This document shows positions 34,831 to 47,598 of a stretch of DNA of 64,000 nt, one piece after another; within the stretch, counting starts at the first letter, position 1, and every line of letters begins with the position of its first letter. The translations under genes and the position numbers were made by a program. The notes beneath the pieces are model-generated. The model was not told the DNA's origin. It saw only the letters and a program-made list of their open reading frames with translations, and ran no database searches. This stretch comes from Bolinopsis microptera. Taxonomy: Eukaryota; Ctenophora; Tentaculata; Lobata; Bolinopsidae. The stretch covers positions 4,748,359-4,812,358 of the forward strand of contig NC_087075.1 of the NCBI RefSeq assembly GCF_026151205.1, given 5' to 3'.

Positions 34831-35975
34831 ATCTTGAGGATAATAAAATATATCGAACCAAAATGATAAACTACAACAGAAGACTTGATTATCCTGTAAA
34901 ATGCTTGTACAGTAACACACTCGTACCAGTTATAATTAGACAGTGTACATGTTGGAGTTGGAGACTTTTCTCCAGGTTACTGCCATGTGTTACTTTATAT
35001 TACCATATTAGGACATGTAAACTTGTCAACCATGTGGGATTTAATTGTTCACATAATCATAACCATATTACCTAAAAGAATCATATTATGTTCACATATT
35101 ATGAGGGTGGAGGGAGCTTGGAAATGATTATGGAAGTGTGATTGGTACACAGTAGCTACGTGTGGTGTACAGAGGGAGGTATAAAGTGTGTCAAATCTGG
35201 CTTACGTATTATGTAAACGATCTTCTGATATATCAGTAAGTCAGTATAAACCTGGTCAGTTGTTGCAAGTGAAAGGTTACGTGGCGGCCCTGGGGTTTGG
35301 AGTTCGAGATGTTTATTATTTGTTAATTGGATACGTTAATTAAATGTTAATTGGGACGGAAAAGATTTGAGTCATACTGTTAGTTATTTTACAGTTGTTT
35401 TATAATTCGCGATAGTAAGAAAGTTAATTTTACATTATTCATGATTTATTTTTAATAAAAGAAATTTGTAAAAACTGTTAATATTTATGTGTTTTTTTTA
35501 ATTATAATAACTTGAACAAATGAAATTTGCAGGATCTATTCTGTTATTAAGTTATTATTATTAATATATATCATTAAGTTAAAATCAGTCAACAATTATT
35601 AGACAATATAAAATATTTCGGCAAGTTCTCCCAAAACTTTGAATTGCCTCGCTTTAAAAGTTAATAATAAATACCTGAACTAGCTGACTAATCGTGAGAT
35701 TAGTGTATAACTATTTAAACGTATATCAAAATCATTCAAAATACTGTAATAGGACATTTTCTTCAAACAACAAGGATTTAAAATACAGCAATTACTCCTT
35801 TAAATTGAAACCAAAAGAGGGACAAAATTACTTCACCTCTTTGTTAGATAAAAAGCACATTAATTAACTAATTTTTTTGACATCGCTCCTTACTATGGGA
35901 TTGCAACATAATTCCTGTTCTTGAGAAATTTAAAATATTATATCACGTCATTTTAAGACTGGATATATTTGAAAT
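34831..35975. other. Gene-free stretch upstream of the KPAAAAA gene
   Basis: AT-rich; likely includes the promoter of the minus-strand gene at 34.8 kb, but no element could be assigned. Confidence 0.4.
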
Positions 35976-36440
35976 AACAGTCCTTTATATTAACAGCTTT
36001 CCTTAACTTTTTCTCCTCGATCAACTGATTCAGCTATTGTCTAAATGGTCTAACTCTAAAAAATGTCAACGTACTGTAAAACAAATACCTGCGTCACTAC
36101 CTTTCTGCGAATAGGATGAATTGAAAAATTAACAGTCCTTTATATTAACAGCTTTCCTTAACTTTTTCTCCTCGATTAACTGATTCAGCTATTGTCTAAA
36201 TGGTCTAACTCTAAAAAATGTCAACGTACTGTAAAACAAATACCTGCGTCACTACCTTTCTGCGAATAGGATGAATTGAAAAATTAACAGTCCTTTATAT
36301 TAATAGCTTTCCTTAACTTTTTCTCCTCGATCAACTGATTCAGCTATTGTCTAAATGGTCTAACTCTAAAAAATGTCAACGTACTGTAAAACAAATACCT
36401 GCGTCACTACCTTTTTGCGAATAGGACGAATTGAAAATTA
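35976..36440 (+). repeat. 155-bp tandem triplication
   Basis: Three copies begin aacagtcctttatattaa at 35976, 36131 and 36286 and run through ctattgtctaaatggtctaa to gcgaataggatgaattg. They differ by only a few bases. The interval 36441-37900 has no confidently supported gene. A minus-strand segment near 37390-37500 (LPTVPNNTVKHW...CIPRIL) could be a decayed exon of the Ig gene but lacks clean splice sites. Confidence 0.93.
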
Positions 36441-37901
36441 GGCTCTATCAGAAGATTCGTCACAAAAGCTATATTTTCTACGGAGTTTAAAAAGTTGTTT
36501 CAGTTAATAAAGTCTTGAGTCTCACTAAATATTCACTAAATGTCAATGTCCATCGCATATAATTTCTTTGTCCGTCTTGGCATGTTGAATCGTATTATTA
36601 ACATGTGATATATTTTCCTTCACGACTTTGTCTGAACTCTTAATTCAGCCAACACCTGAAAGATTACACATCATAATTATAGACGTACAAATTATGTGGA
36701 AAATAAACTGGCTATTTTAATGTCACATAAAATAAACTGAATTATATTATTTATAAATTGGGACATTAAAAAAACGGCAGAAATTCGGACTCACCACTCG
36801 ATAAAATATCTGACATCGAGTACTGTTCGATCTTCTTCTTCGTAGGGGGCAGTGGTCTTTACTACTAAGGAATAGATCAAAACCACTATCCTGTAGTGGG
36901 ATGGAACTCTCTCGTAACCTATCTGAGTAACAACATGTATTAAATGAGGAGGAGGGTCTTATAAATGTACCCTCTCTTTTTATTTAACTTTAATGTCAGT
37001 TTGATTGGGCGGAATACGGATGGAAAATACAACTTTTTAAAAGTATACCACACAACTTTAACAAATGATGATTACAAAGAAATTTTGAACTCACAGATCT
37101 TCAAGAAACCTAACATAATCCTCGTATCACAGTGCAGAGAGACAGGGTGTATCACAGTGCAGAGAGACAGGGTGTATAACAACCTTGTCTCACTTGTCTC
37201 ACCTCAGTTCACCTGAATGAGATCATGTACAATACCTTATAGCCTTATGTACTGTTTGAATCTAAAGATACAAACTGTCTTTAAATTTAATGATCGCCAC
37301 GAAAATTACAAATCAAATCAAAAACATGTCCCATACTAGCCTGTTATCTTAAGATTTTCTGGACATTATGTTATAGCGTCCTCACTCCTCATATCAGAGT
37401 ATCCGAGGAATGCAGAGTTCATTGTTTATTGTCCAGGTATCTTGTATCCAGTGTTTGACGGTGTTGTTAGGAACAGTGGGTAATTGTTTCAAAGGTATTT
37501 AAAAACTATCAAAAATAGGATTGCAAATGCAATTTCAATTTCAATATAAGTTATGATATAAAGATCCGAATATAAATTTATCATTAAATTTATTATACAT
37601 GAATAAGTTACCAAGTTGTCTGTCAATTATAAAGCATACGAACTTGTTTCGATCTAATCATTTTCCCAAAAGATTAGAAGGAAACATTTCATAGCTTTTT
37701 GTAGGTCAACATCAATATTAAAATCTAACATATTGTCTGTATTTTGTACTCAGTAGTTTTAGTAAAAACTAATTAGTGCCAAAACGTCGATTATTTTATA
37801 CAATTTTACCAGTTATTTACCTTGTTTCATATACTCAAACTCGGTCAGCGGTCTAACGAGACATATGTCTAACATATTGAACGATTGAAATAAAAACCGA
37901 C

Positions 37902-38111
37902 CTGTTTTGAAACAATTTGGAGGTTCTCCGGTCAGAACAAGAGTTTTGTTATGGCAAATCGCTCCACTTCCTCCCTTGTTCAGGTATTTCCTCGGGCATT
38001 TAAAGGTTATTTTCGTTCCGTTTTGTACTGGCAATTTAGGCACCGTCAAAACTGTTAGTTTATTCGTCACATTCCACCATTCTTCCTCCTGATCTTCGCT
38101 CGTACATTTTC
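37902..38111 (-). CDS. Sushi/CCP domain exon of the Ig gene
   Basis: A 210-bp exon, phase 1-1, acceptor ...cactcgcag and donor gtcggt. The peptide has four cysteines in CCP spacing (RKCTSEDQ, ITFKCPRKY, GAICHNKT, PPNCFKT), with G and P/N positions usual for sushi domains (LPVQNGTKITFKC). One tryptophan pair (EEWWNV) lies after the first Cys, unlike the usual Trp near the C-terminus. Sushi domains bind proteins in complement and adhesion molecules. Confidence 0.82.
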
Positions 38112-41100
38112 CTGCGAGTGAAATGATGACAAAAAATCATTTGACCTGGATATTGATGGTAAATATATGAGGGAACGAACCAAACTTTTTCTGACACGTG
38201 ATGACAATGTGTAAAGTCATGTGTAAAGTCATAAAATTCGGTAAATGCCTACCAATACCACTCACAAGAACGTCGATTATTCGTGAACTAGAATCTTAAT
38301 AACCCTGGCCTGATTATAGCTTACATAGTACTATTTTACTATATTAATCAGATTAAAACTCACTGTAGACATTAAGCATCAATTTCGTCTCAGACGGAAA
38401 GTTTTGTTCAACTTTTACCACACAAGTGTACTCTATATCTTCTCGTGGGTCGTTAACAGTCAGAGTAGAGATCAGGATATTCCCAGTCAGCTCCCGTTCA
38501 GTGGATCCTTGAAATGTTTGGCCTCCCTCCATCCAACTCACCGTAGCATTAACAGAAATTCCAGTAATTTTACAGGAGATGATGTTGTCTTTACCGTGAT
38601 GTACGTGTTTGTCTGTAGTTGTGACATCTGCAATGTGATTTGTTTATTTAATTGGTTATATTTCATTTTATTTGGATGAATATAACTTGGGCCTCATCAC
38701 TTAACATCCTCCCAGATTCAGTGCATAAGATGAAGCAAAATAACATTAGATGAAGCAATCTGATAAAAAACAATCATTCAAACAATTTATATTACAAGTT
38801 AACGTACCGTAAACGTTAAGATTGACAGTGGTGTCCGAGTGGCTGGAATCAGGTAAGGATCCAGAAGTGACTCTGCAAGTGTAGGCAGTATCTTCATTCA
38901 CAAGAGTTCCGTTTACAGCAAGAGTTGATGTTTGTGTCCCCCCAGAGTGGTTTCCTTGAACAGCAGCGGTGAACTTTTCAGTTGGAACTGGTCCTGTACT
39001 AGTTCGCCAGGTCACTGTTGCTGTTTCTGTCAATCCAGTGATAACACAGGATATGGTTGTGTCTGAGCCCTTCTTCACTTCTTTGTTTACAGATTGAACG
39101 TCTGAAGTAAGTTTTAGTAAAACATTTCGATTTTTGGCTCTGAGATAAACATTAGAACTGAAATTAAAAAACAGTATGTAACATGACTACAAGAACATAC
39201 CATAAACATTAAGATTGACGGTGGTATCCGAGTGGCTGGAATCAGGTAAAGATCCGGAAGTGACTCTGCAAGTGTAGGCATGATCTTCATTCACTAAAGT
39301 TCCCTCAACAGCAAGAGTTGATGTCTGAGTCCCTCCGGATTGGCTTCCATGAACATGGGTGAACTTTTCAGCTGGAACTGGTCCTGTACTAGTTCGCCAG
39401 GTCACTGTTGCTGTTTCTGTCAATCCAGTGATAACACAGGATATGGTTGTATCTGAGCCCTTCTTCACTTCTTTGTTAACTGGTTCAACGTCTGAAATAC
39501 ATTTTTGTAAAACATTTGGATTTTTGGATCTGAGATAAAAATTAGTACTGACATCAAAAAAACCGTAATGCAAGATGACTGTTAGCGTTTAAGAACATAC
39601 CGTATACGTTCAGATTGACGGTAGTATCTGATTGGCCGGAATCAGGTAAAGATCCGGAAGTAACTCTGCAAGTGTAAGCAGTATCTTCATTCACTAAAGT
39701 TCCCTCAACAGCAAGAGTTGATGTCTGAGTCCCTCCGGATTGGCTTCCTTGAACAGAAGTAAACTTTTTAGTTGGAACTGGTCCTGTACTAGTTCGCCAG
39801 GTCACTGTTGCTGTTTCTGTCAATCCAGTGATAACACAGGATATGGTTGTATCTGAGCCCTTCTTCACTTCTTTGTGTACTGATTCAACGTCTGAAATAC
39901 ATTTTTGTAAAGCATTTGGATTTTTGGCTCTGAGATAAAAATTAGTACTGACATCAAAAAAACCGTAATGCAAGATGACTGTTAGCGTTTAAGCACATAC
40001 CGTATACGTTAAGATTGACGGTGCTATCCGAGTGGCTGGAATCAGGTAAAGATCCGGTAGTGACTCTGCAAGTGTAGGAAGTATCTTCATTCAAAAGAGT
40101 TCCGTCAACAGCAAGAGTTGATGTCTGAGTCCCTCCGGATTGGCTTCCTTGAACAGAAGTAAACTTTTCAGTTGGAACTGGTCCTGTACTAGTTCGCCAG
40201 GTCACTGTTGCTGTTTCTGTCAATCCAGTGATAACACAGGATATGGTTGTATCTGAGCCCTTCTTCACTTCTTTGTGTACTGATTCAACATCTGAAGCAT
40301 TTTTTGTAAAATAAATTCAATTTAGGCTGTAAGATAAAAATTAGTACTGACATTAAAAAACCGTAATGCAAGATGACTGTTAGCATTTAAGAACATACCG
40401 TAAACGTTAAGATTGACAGTGGTATCCGAGTGGCTGGAATCAGGTAAAGATCCGGAAGTGACTCTGCAAGTGTAGGCAGTATTTTCATTCACAAGATTTC
40501 CGTCAACAGCAAGAGTTGATGTCTGAGTCCCTCCGGATTGGCTTCCTTGAACAGAAGTAAACTTTTTAGTTGGAACTGGTCCTGTACTTGTTCGCCAGGT
40601 CACTGTTGCTGTTTCTGTCAATCCAGTGATAACACAGGATATGGTTGTATCTGAGCCCTTCTTCACTTCTTTGTGTACTGATTCAACGTCTGAAATACAT
40701 TTTTGTAAAGCATTTGGATTTTTGGCTCTGAGATAAAAATTATTACTGACATCAAAAAAACCGTAATGCAAGATGACTGTTAGCGTTTAAGCACATACCG
40801 TATACGTTAAGATTGACGGTGCTATCCGAGTGGCTGGAATCAGGTAAAGATCCGGTAGTGACTCTGCAAGTGTAGGAAGTATCTTCATTCAAAAGAGTTC
40901 CGTCAACAGCAAGAGTTGATGTCTGAGTCCCTCCGGATTGGCTTCCTTGAACAGAAGTAAACTTTTCAGTTGGAACTGGTCCTGTACTAGTTCGCCAGGT
41001 CACTGTTGCTGTTTCTGTCAATCCAGTGATAACACAGGATATGGTTGTATCTGAGCCCTTCTTCACTTCTTTGTGTACTGATTCAACATCTGAAGCATTT

Positions 41101-44100
41101 TTTGTAAAATAAATTCAATTTAGGCTGTAAGATAAAAATTAGTACTGACATTAAAAAACCGTAATGCAAGATGACTGTTAGCATTTAAGAACATACCGTA
41201 AACGTTAAGATTGACAGTGGTATCCGAGTGGCTGGAATCAGGTAAAGATCCGGAAGTGACTCTGCAAGTGTAGGCAGTATATTCATTCACAAGAGTTCCG
41301 TCAACAGCAACAGTTGATGTCTGAGTCCCTCCGGATTGGCTTCCTTGAACAGAAGTAAACTTTTCAGTTGGAACTGGTCCAGTACTAGTTCGCCAGGGCA
41401 CTGTTGCTGTTTCTGTCAATCCAGTGATAACACAGGATATGGTTGTATCTGAGCCCTTCTTCACTTCTTTGTGTACTGATTCAACATCTGAAGCATTTTT
41501 TGTAAAATAAATTCAATTTAGGCTGTAAGATAAAAATTAGTACTGACATTAAAAAACCGTAATGCAAGATGACTGTTAGCATTTAAGAACATACCGTATA
41601 CGTTAAGATTGACGGTGGTATCCGAGTGGCTGGAATCAGGTAAAGATCCGGAAGTGACTCTGCAAGTGTAGGCAGTATCTTCATTCACAAGAGTTCCGTC
41701 AACAGCAAGAGTTGATGTCTGAGTCCCTCCGGATTGGCTTCCTTGAACATGGGTGAACTTTTCAGCTGGAACTGGTCCAGTACTAGTTCGCCAGGTCACT
41801 GTTGCTGTTTCTGTTAATCCAGTGATAACACAGGATATAGTTGTATCTGAGCCCTTCTTCACATCTTTGTGTACTGATTCAACGTCTGAAATACATTTTT
41901 GTAAAGCATTTGGATTTTTGGCTCTGAGATAAAAATTAGTACTGACATCAAAAAAAACCGTAATGCAAGATGACTGTTAGCATTTAAGAACATACCGTAT
42001 ACGTTAAGATTGACGGTGGTATCCGAGTGGCTGGAATCAGGTAAAGATCCGGAAGTGACTCTGCAAGTGTAGGCAGTATCTTTATTCACAAGAGTTCCGT
42101 CAACAGCAAGAGTTGATGTCTGAGTCCCTCCGGATTGGCTTCCTTGAACATGGGTGAACTTTTCAGCTGGAACTGGTCCAGTACTAGTTCGCCAGGTCAC
42201 TGTTGCTGTTTCTGTCAATCCAGTGATAACACAGGATATAGTTGTATCTGAGCCCTTCTTCACATCTTTGTGTACTGATTCAACGTCTGAAATACATTTT
42301 TGTAAAGCATTTGGATTTTTGGCTCTGAGATAAAAATGAGTACTGACATCAAAAAAACCGTAATGCAAGATGACTGTTAGCGTTTAAGAACATACCGTAT
42401 ACGTTAAGATTGACGGTGCTATCCGAGTGGCTGGAATCAGGTAAAGATCCGGTAGTGACTCTGCAAGTGTAGGCAGTATTTCCATTCACAAGAGTTCCGT
42501 CAACAGCAAGAGTTGATGTCTGAGTCCCTCCGGATTGGCTTCCATGAACATGGGTGAACTTTTCAGCTGGAACTGGTCCAGTACTAGTTCGCCAGGTCAC
42601 TGATGCTGTTTCTGTCAATCCAGTGATAACACAGGATATGGTTGTATCTGAGCCCTTCTTCACTTCTTTGTGTACTGATTCAACATCTGAAGCATTTTTT
42701 GTAAAATAAATTCTATTTAGGCTGTAAGATAAAAATTAGTACTGACATTAAAAAACCGTAATGCAAGATGACTGTTAGCATTTAAGAACATACCGTATAC
42801 GTTAAGATTGACGGTGCTATCCGAGTGGCTGGAATCAGGTAAAGATCCGGTAGTGACTCTGCAAGTGTAGGCAGTATCTTTATTCACAAGAGTTCCGTCA
42901 ACAGCAAGAGTTGATGTCTGAGTCCCTCCGGATTGGCTTCCTTGAACATGGGTGAACTTTTCAGCTGGAACTGGTCCAGTACTAGTTCGCCAGGTCACTG
43001 TTGCTGTTTCTGTCAATCCAGTGATAACACAGGATATAGTTGTATCTGAGCCCTTCTTCACATCTTTGTGTACTGATTCAACGTCTGAAATACATTTTTG
43101 TAAAGCATTTGGATTTTTGGCTCTGAGATAAAAATGAGTACTGACATCAAAAAAACCGTAATGCAAGATGACTGTTAGCGTTTAAGAACATACCGTATAC
43201 GTTAAGATTGACGGTGCTATCCGAGTGGCTGGAATCAGGTAAAGATCCGGTAGTGACTCTGCAAGTGTAGGCAGTATCTTTATTCACAAGAGTTCCGTCA
43301 ACAGCAAGAGTTGATGTCTGAGTCCCTCCGGATTGGCTTCCATGAACATGGGTGAACTTTTCAGCTGGAACTGGTCCAGTACTAGTTCGCCAGGTCACTG
43401 TTGCTGTTTCTGTCAATCCAGTGATAACACAGGATATGGTTGTATCTGAGCCCTTCTTCACTTCTTTGTGTACTGATTCAACATCTGAAGCATTTTTTGT
43501 AAAATAAATTCTATTTAGGCTGTAAGATAAAAATTAGTACTGACATTAAAAAACCGTAATGCAAGATGACTGTTAGCATTTAAGAACATACCGTATACGT
43601 TAAGATTGACGGTGCTATCCGAGTGGCTGGAATCAGGTAAAGATCCGGTAGTGACTCTGCAAGTGTAGGCAGTATCTTTATTCACAAGAGTTCCGTCAAC
43701 AGCAAGAGTTGATGTCTGAGTCCCTCCGGATTGGCTTCCTTGAACATGGGTGAACTTTTCAGCTGGAACTGGTCCAGTACTAGTTCGCCAGGTCACTGTT
43801 GCTGTTTCTGTCAATCCAGTGATAACACAGGATATAGTTGTATCTGAGCCCTTCTTCACATCTTTGTGTACTGATTCAACGTCTGAAATACATTTTTGTA
43901 AAGCATTTGGATTTTTGGCTCTGAGATAAAAATTAGTACTGACATCAAAAAAAACCGTAATGCAAGATGACTGTTGGCATTTAAGAACATACCGTATACG
44001 TTAAGATTGACGGTGGTATCCGAGTGGCTGGAATCAGGTAAAGATCCGGAAGTGACTCTGCAAGTGTAGGCAGTATCTTTATTCACAAGAGTTCCGTCAA

Positions 44101-46683
44101 CAGCAAGAGTTGATGTCTGAGTCCCTCCGGATTGGCTTCTTTGAACATGGGTGAACTTTTCAGCTGGAACTGGTCCAGTACTAGTTCGCCAGGTCACTGT
44201 TGCTGTTTCTGTCAATCCAGTGATAACACAGGATATAGTTGTATCTGAGCCCTTCTTCACATCTTTGTGTACTGATTCAACGTCTGAAATACATTTTTGT
44301 AAAGCATTTGGATTTTTGGCTCTGAGATAAAAATGAGTACTGACATAAAAAAAAACCGTAATGCAAGATGACTGTTAGCGTATAAGAACATACCGTATAC
44401 GTTAAGATTGACGGTGCTATCCGAGTGGCTGGAATCAGGTAAAGATCCGGTAGTGACTCTGCAAGTGTAGGCAGTATTTTCATTCACAAGAGTTCCGTCA
44501 ACAGCAAGAGTTGATGTCTGAGTCCCTCCGGATTGGCTTCCATGAACATGGGTGAACTTTTCAGCTGGAACTGGTCCAGTACTAGTTCGCCAGGTCACTG
44601 TTGCTGTTTCTGTCAATCCAGTGATAACACAGGATATGGTTGTATCTGAGCCCTTCTTCACTTCTTTGTGTACTGATTCAACATCTGAAGCATTTTTTGT
44701 AAAATAAATTCTATTTAGGCTGTAAGATAAAAATTAGTACTGACATTAAAAAACCGTAATGCAAGATGACTGTTAGCATTTAAGAACATACCGTATACGT
44801 TAAGATTGACGGTGCTATCCGAGTGGCTGGAATCAGGTAAAGATCCGGTAGTGACTCTGCAAGTGTAGGCAGTATCTTTATTCACAAGAGTTCCGTCAAC
44901 AGCAAGAGTTGATGTCTGAGTCCCTCCGGATTGGCTTCCTTGAACATGGGTGAACTTTTCAGCTGGAACTGGTCCAGTACTAGTTCGCCAGGTCACTGTT
45001 GCTGTTTCTGTCAATCCAGTGATAACACAGGATATAGTTGTATCTGAGCCCTTCTTCACATCTTTGTGTACTGATTCAACGTCTGAAATACATTTTTGTA
45101 AAGCATTTGGATTTTTGGCTCTGAGATAAAAATTAGTACTGACATCAAAAAAAACCGTAATGCAAGATGACTGTTGGCATTTAAGAACATACCGTATACG
45201 TTAAGATTGACGGTGGTATCCGAGTGGCTGGAATCAGGTAAAGATCCGGAAGTGACTCTGCAAGTGTAGGCAGTATCTTTATTCACAAGAGTTCCGTCAA
45301 CAGCAAGAGTTGATGTCTGAGTCCCTCCGGATTGGCTTCCTTGAACATGGGTGAACTTTTCAGCTGGAACTGGTCCAGTACTAGTTCGCCAGGTCACTGT
45401 TGCTGTTTCTGTCAATCCAGTGATAACACAGGATATAGTTGTATCTGAGCCCTTCTTCACATCTTTGTGTACTGATTCAACGTCTGAAATACATTTTTGT
45501 AAAGCATTTGGATTTTTGGCTCTGAGATAAAAATTAGTACTGACATCAAAAAAAACCGTAATGCAAGATGACTGTTAGCATTTAAGAACATACCGTATAC
45601 GTTAAGATTGACGGTGGTATCCGAGTGGCTGGAATCAGGTAAAGATCCGGAAGTGACTCTGCAAGTGTAGGCAGTATCTTTATTCACAAGAGTTCCGTCA
45701 ACAGCAAGAGTTGATGTCTGAGTCCCTCCGGATTGGCTTCCTTGAACATGGGTGAACTTTTCAGCTGGAACTGGTCCAGTACTAGTTCGCCAGGTCACTG
45801 TTGCTGTTTCTGTCAATCCAGTGATAACACAGGATATAGTTGTATCTGAGCCCTTCTTCACATCTTTGTGTACTGATTCAACGTCTGAAATACATTTTTG
45901 TAAAGCATTTGGATTTTTGGCTCTGAGATAAAAATGAGTACTGACATCAAAAAAAACCGTAATGCAAGATGACTGTTAGCGTTTAAGAACATACCGTATA
46001 CGTTAAGATTGACGGTGCTATCCGAGTGGCTGGAATCAGGTAAAGATCCGGTAGTGACTCTGCAAGTGTAGGCAGTATTTTCATTCACAAGAGTTCCGTC
46101 AACAGCAAGAGTTGATGTCTGAGTCCCTCCGGATTGGCTTCCATGAACATGGGTGAACTTTTCAGCTGGAACTGGTCCAGTACTAGTTCGCCAGGTCACT
46201 ATTGCTGTTTCTGTCAATCCAGTGATAACACAGGATATGGTTGTATCTGAGCCCTTCTTCACTTCTTTGTGTACTGATTCAACATCTGAAGCATTTTTTG
46301 TAAAATAAATTCTATTTAGGCTGTACGATAAAAATTAGTACTGACATTAAAAAACCGTAATGCAAGATGACTGTTAGCATTTAAGAACATACCGTATACG
46401 TTAAGATTGACGGTGCTATCCGAGTGGCTGGAATCAGGTAAAGATCCGGTAGTGACTCTGCAAGTGTAGGCAGTATCTTTATTCACAAGAGTTCCGTCAA
46501 CAGCAAGAGTTGATGTCTGAGTCCCTCCGGATTGGCTTCCTTGAACATGGGTGAACTTTTCAGCTGGAACTGGTCCAGTACTAGTTCGCCAGGTCACTGT
46601 TTCTGTTTCTGTCAATCCAGTGATAACACAGGATATAGTTGTATCTGAGCCCTTCTTCACATCTTTGTGTACTGATTCAACGT
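37902..46683 (-). CDS. Tandem-immunoglobulin plus sushi domain protein (partial gene, 22 exons seen)
   Basis: Read on the minus strand, 20 near-identical Ig exons (46683 down to 38808) are followed by a divergent Ig exon (38627-38364) and a sushi exon (38111-37902). Every exon is in phase 1 at both ends, so any set can be spliced in frame. If all are used they encode about 2,100 residues of extracellular repeats. The architecture (Ig array then sushi/CCP) is that of a secreted or cell-surface adhesion or recognition protein. Neither the signal-peptide exon (expected above 46.7 kb) nor a transmembrane or terminal exon (expected below 37.9 kb) was identified, so the gene is incomplete at both ends. 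No Ig stop codons or broken cysteines were seen. Function is unknown; an immune or allorecognition role is only a suggestion. Confidence 0.82.
38364..38627 (-). CDS. Divergent immunoglobulin domain exon
   Basis: A 264-bp exon, phase 1-1, with acceptor after tgcag and donor gtgagt. The Ig core is seen as NIISCKITG (B-strand Cys), ATVSWMEGG (C-strand Trp) and DIEYTCVVKV (F-strand Cys). It resembles the array domains in layout (VTWRTS versus VSWMEG; LMLNVYS versus NLNVYG) but is much diverged, consistent with an old copy at the 3' end of the array. Confidence 0.85.
38808..46683 (-). repeat. Array of 20 tandem Ig exons, ~400-bp period
   Basis: Exons (plus coordinates): 38808-39101, 39201-39491, 39601-39891, 40001-40291, 40399-40689, 40799-41089, 41197-41487, 41595-41885, 41996-42286, 42396-42686, 42794-43084, 43194-43484, 43592-43882, 43993-44283, 44394-44684, 44792-45082, 45193-45483, 45594-45884, 45995-46285, 46393-46683. 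All but the first are 291 bp. Each encodes one 97-residue Ig domain: TISCVITG, VTWRTSTGPVP, a variable EKFTHVQGSQSGG segment, and DTAYTCRVT. Introns are 107-110 bp (acceptor tttcag or cttcag, donor gtatgt) and nearly identical too. Two intron families alternate, one ending in an 'aaatacat' acceptor type and one in a 'gcatttttt' type. Changes cluster in the loop after TGPVP (A/T-E/K-K-F-T-H/S-V-Q/H). Confidence 0.92.
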
Positions 46684-46790
46684 CTGAAATACATTTTTGT
46701 AAAGCATTTGGATTTTTGGCTCTGAGATAAAAATTAGTACTGACATCAAAAAAACCGTAATGCAAGATGACTGTTAGCGTTTAAGAACAT

Positions 46791-47598
46791 CACAATGCTG
46801 GCAAGCATGACCGCCGCTCTTATATTCACAATACTATTTACCCCCTTTACTATTTACCCCCTTTACTATTTACCCCCTTTACTATTTACCCCCTTTACTA
46901 TTTACCCCCTTTACTATTTACCCCCTCTGCTATTTACCCCCTTTACTATTTACCCCCTTTACTATTTACCCCCTTTACTATTTACCCCCTTTACTATTTA
47001 CCCCCTTTACTATTTACCCCCTTTACTATTTACCCCCTTTACTATTTACCCCCTTTACTATTTCCCCCTTTACTATTTACCCCCTTTACTATTTTCCCCC
47101 CTTACTGTTTACCCCCATTCTAATTCGATAGAAATAGTTATTTGGAGGATTTCAAAAAATTTGTGCAAAATACGCGCCAGCATGTTATACGAAATTAGGT
47201 AATCACAATGCTGGCAAGCATGACCGCCGCTCTTATATTCACAATACTATTTACCCCCTTTACTATTTACCTCCTTTACTATTTACCCCCTTTACTATTT
47301 ACCCCCTTTACTATTTACCCCCTCTGCTATTTACCCCCTTTACTATTTACCCCCTTTACTATTTACCCCCTTTACTATTTACCCCCTTTACTATTTACCC
47401 CCTTTACTATTTACCCCCTTTACTATTTACCCCCTTTACTATTTACCCCCTTTACTATTTCCCCCTTTACTATTTACCCCCTTTACTATTTTCCCCCCTT
47501 ACTGTTTACCCCCATTCTAATTCGATAGAAATAGTTATTTGGAGGATTTCAAAAAATTTGTGCAAAATACGCGCCAGCATGTTATACGAAATTAGGTA
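46791..47598 (+). repeat. Duplicated block of 16-bp minisatellite (tttactatttaccccc)n
   Basis: Two copies of a ~400-bp block, starting cacaatgctggcaagcatga at 46791 and 47204. Each holds about 17-18 units of a 16-bp motif, then ends attcgatagaaatagttatt...gttatacgaaattaggtaa. The second copy is about 18 bp shorter, roughly one unit. The block abuts the Ig array exactly where the next exon's splice donor should be. Confidence 0.93.

Noticed and set aside
36965-37216. 83-codon + strand frame
   Set aside because: Its end is a 27-bp tandem duplication (cacagtgcagagagacaggg) and no domain is seen.
37813-37860. Possible 48-nt phase 1-1 exon after the sushi exon
   Set aside because: The implied intron of about 33 nt is too short to be credible; the frame is more likely read-through.
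46795-47528. Two + strand frames rich in Y, P, L and F
   Set aside because: Repeat artefacts of the 16-bp minisatellite.
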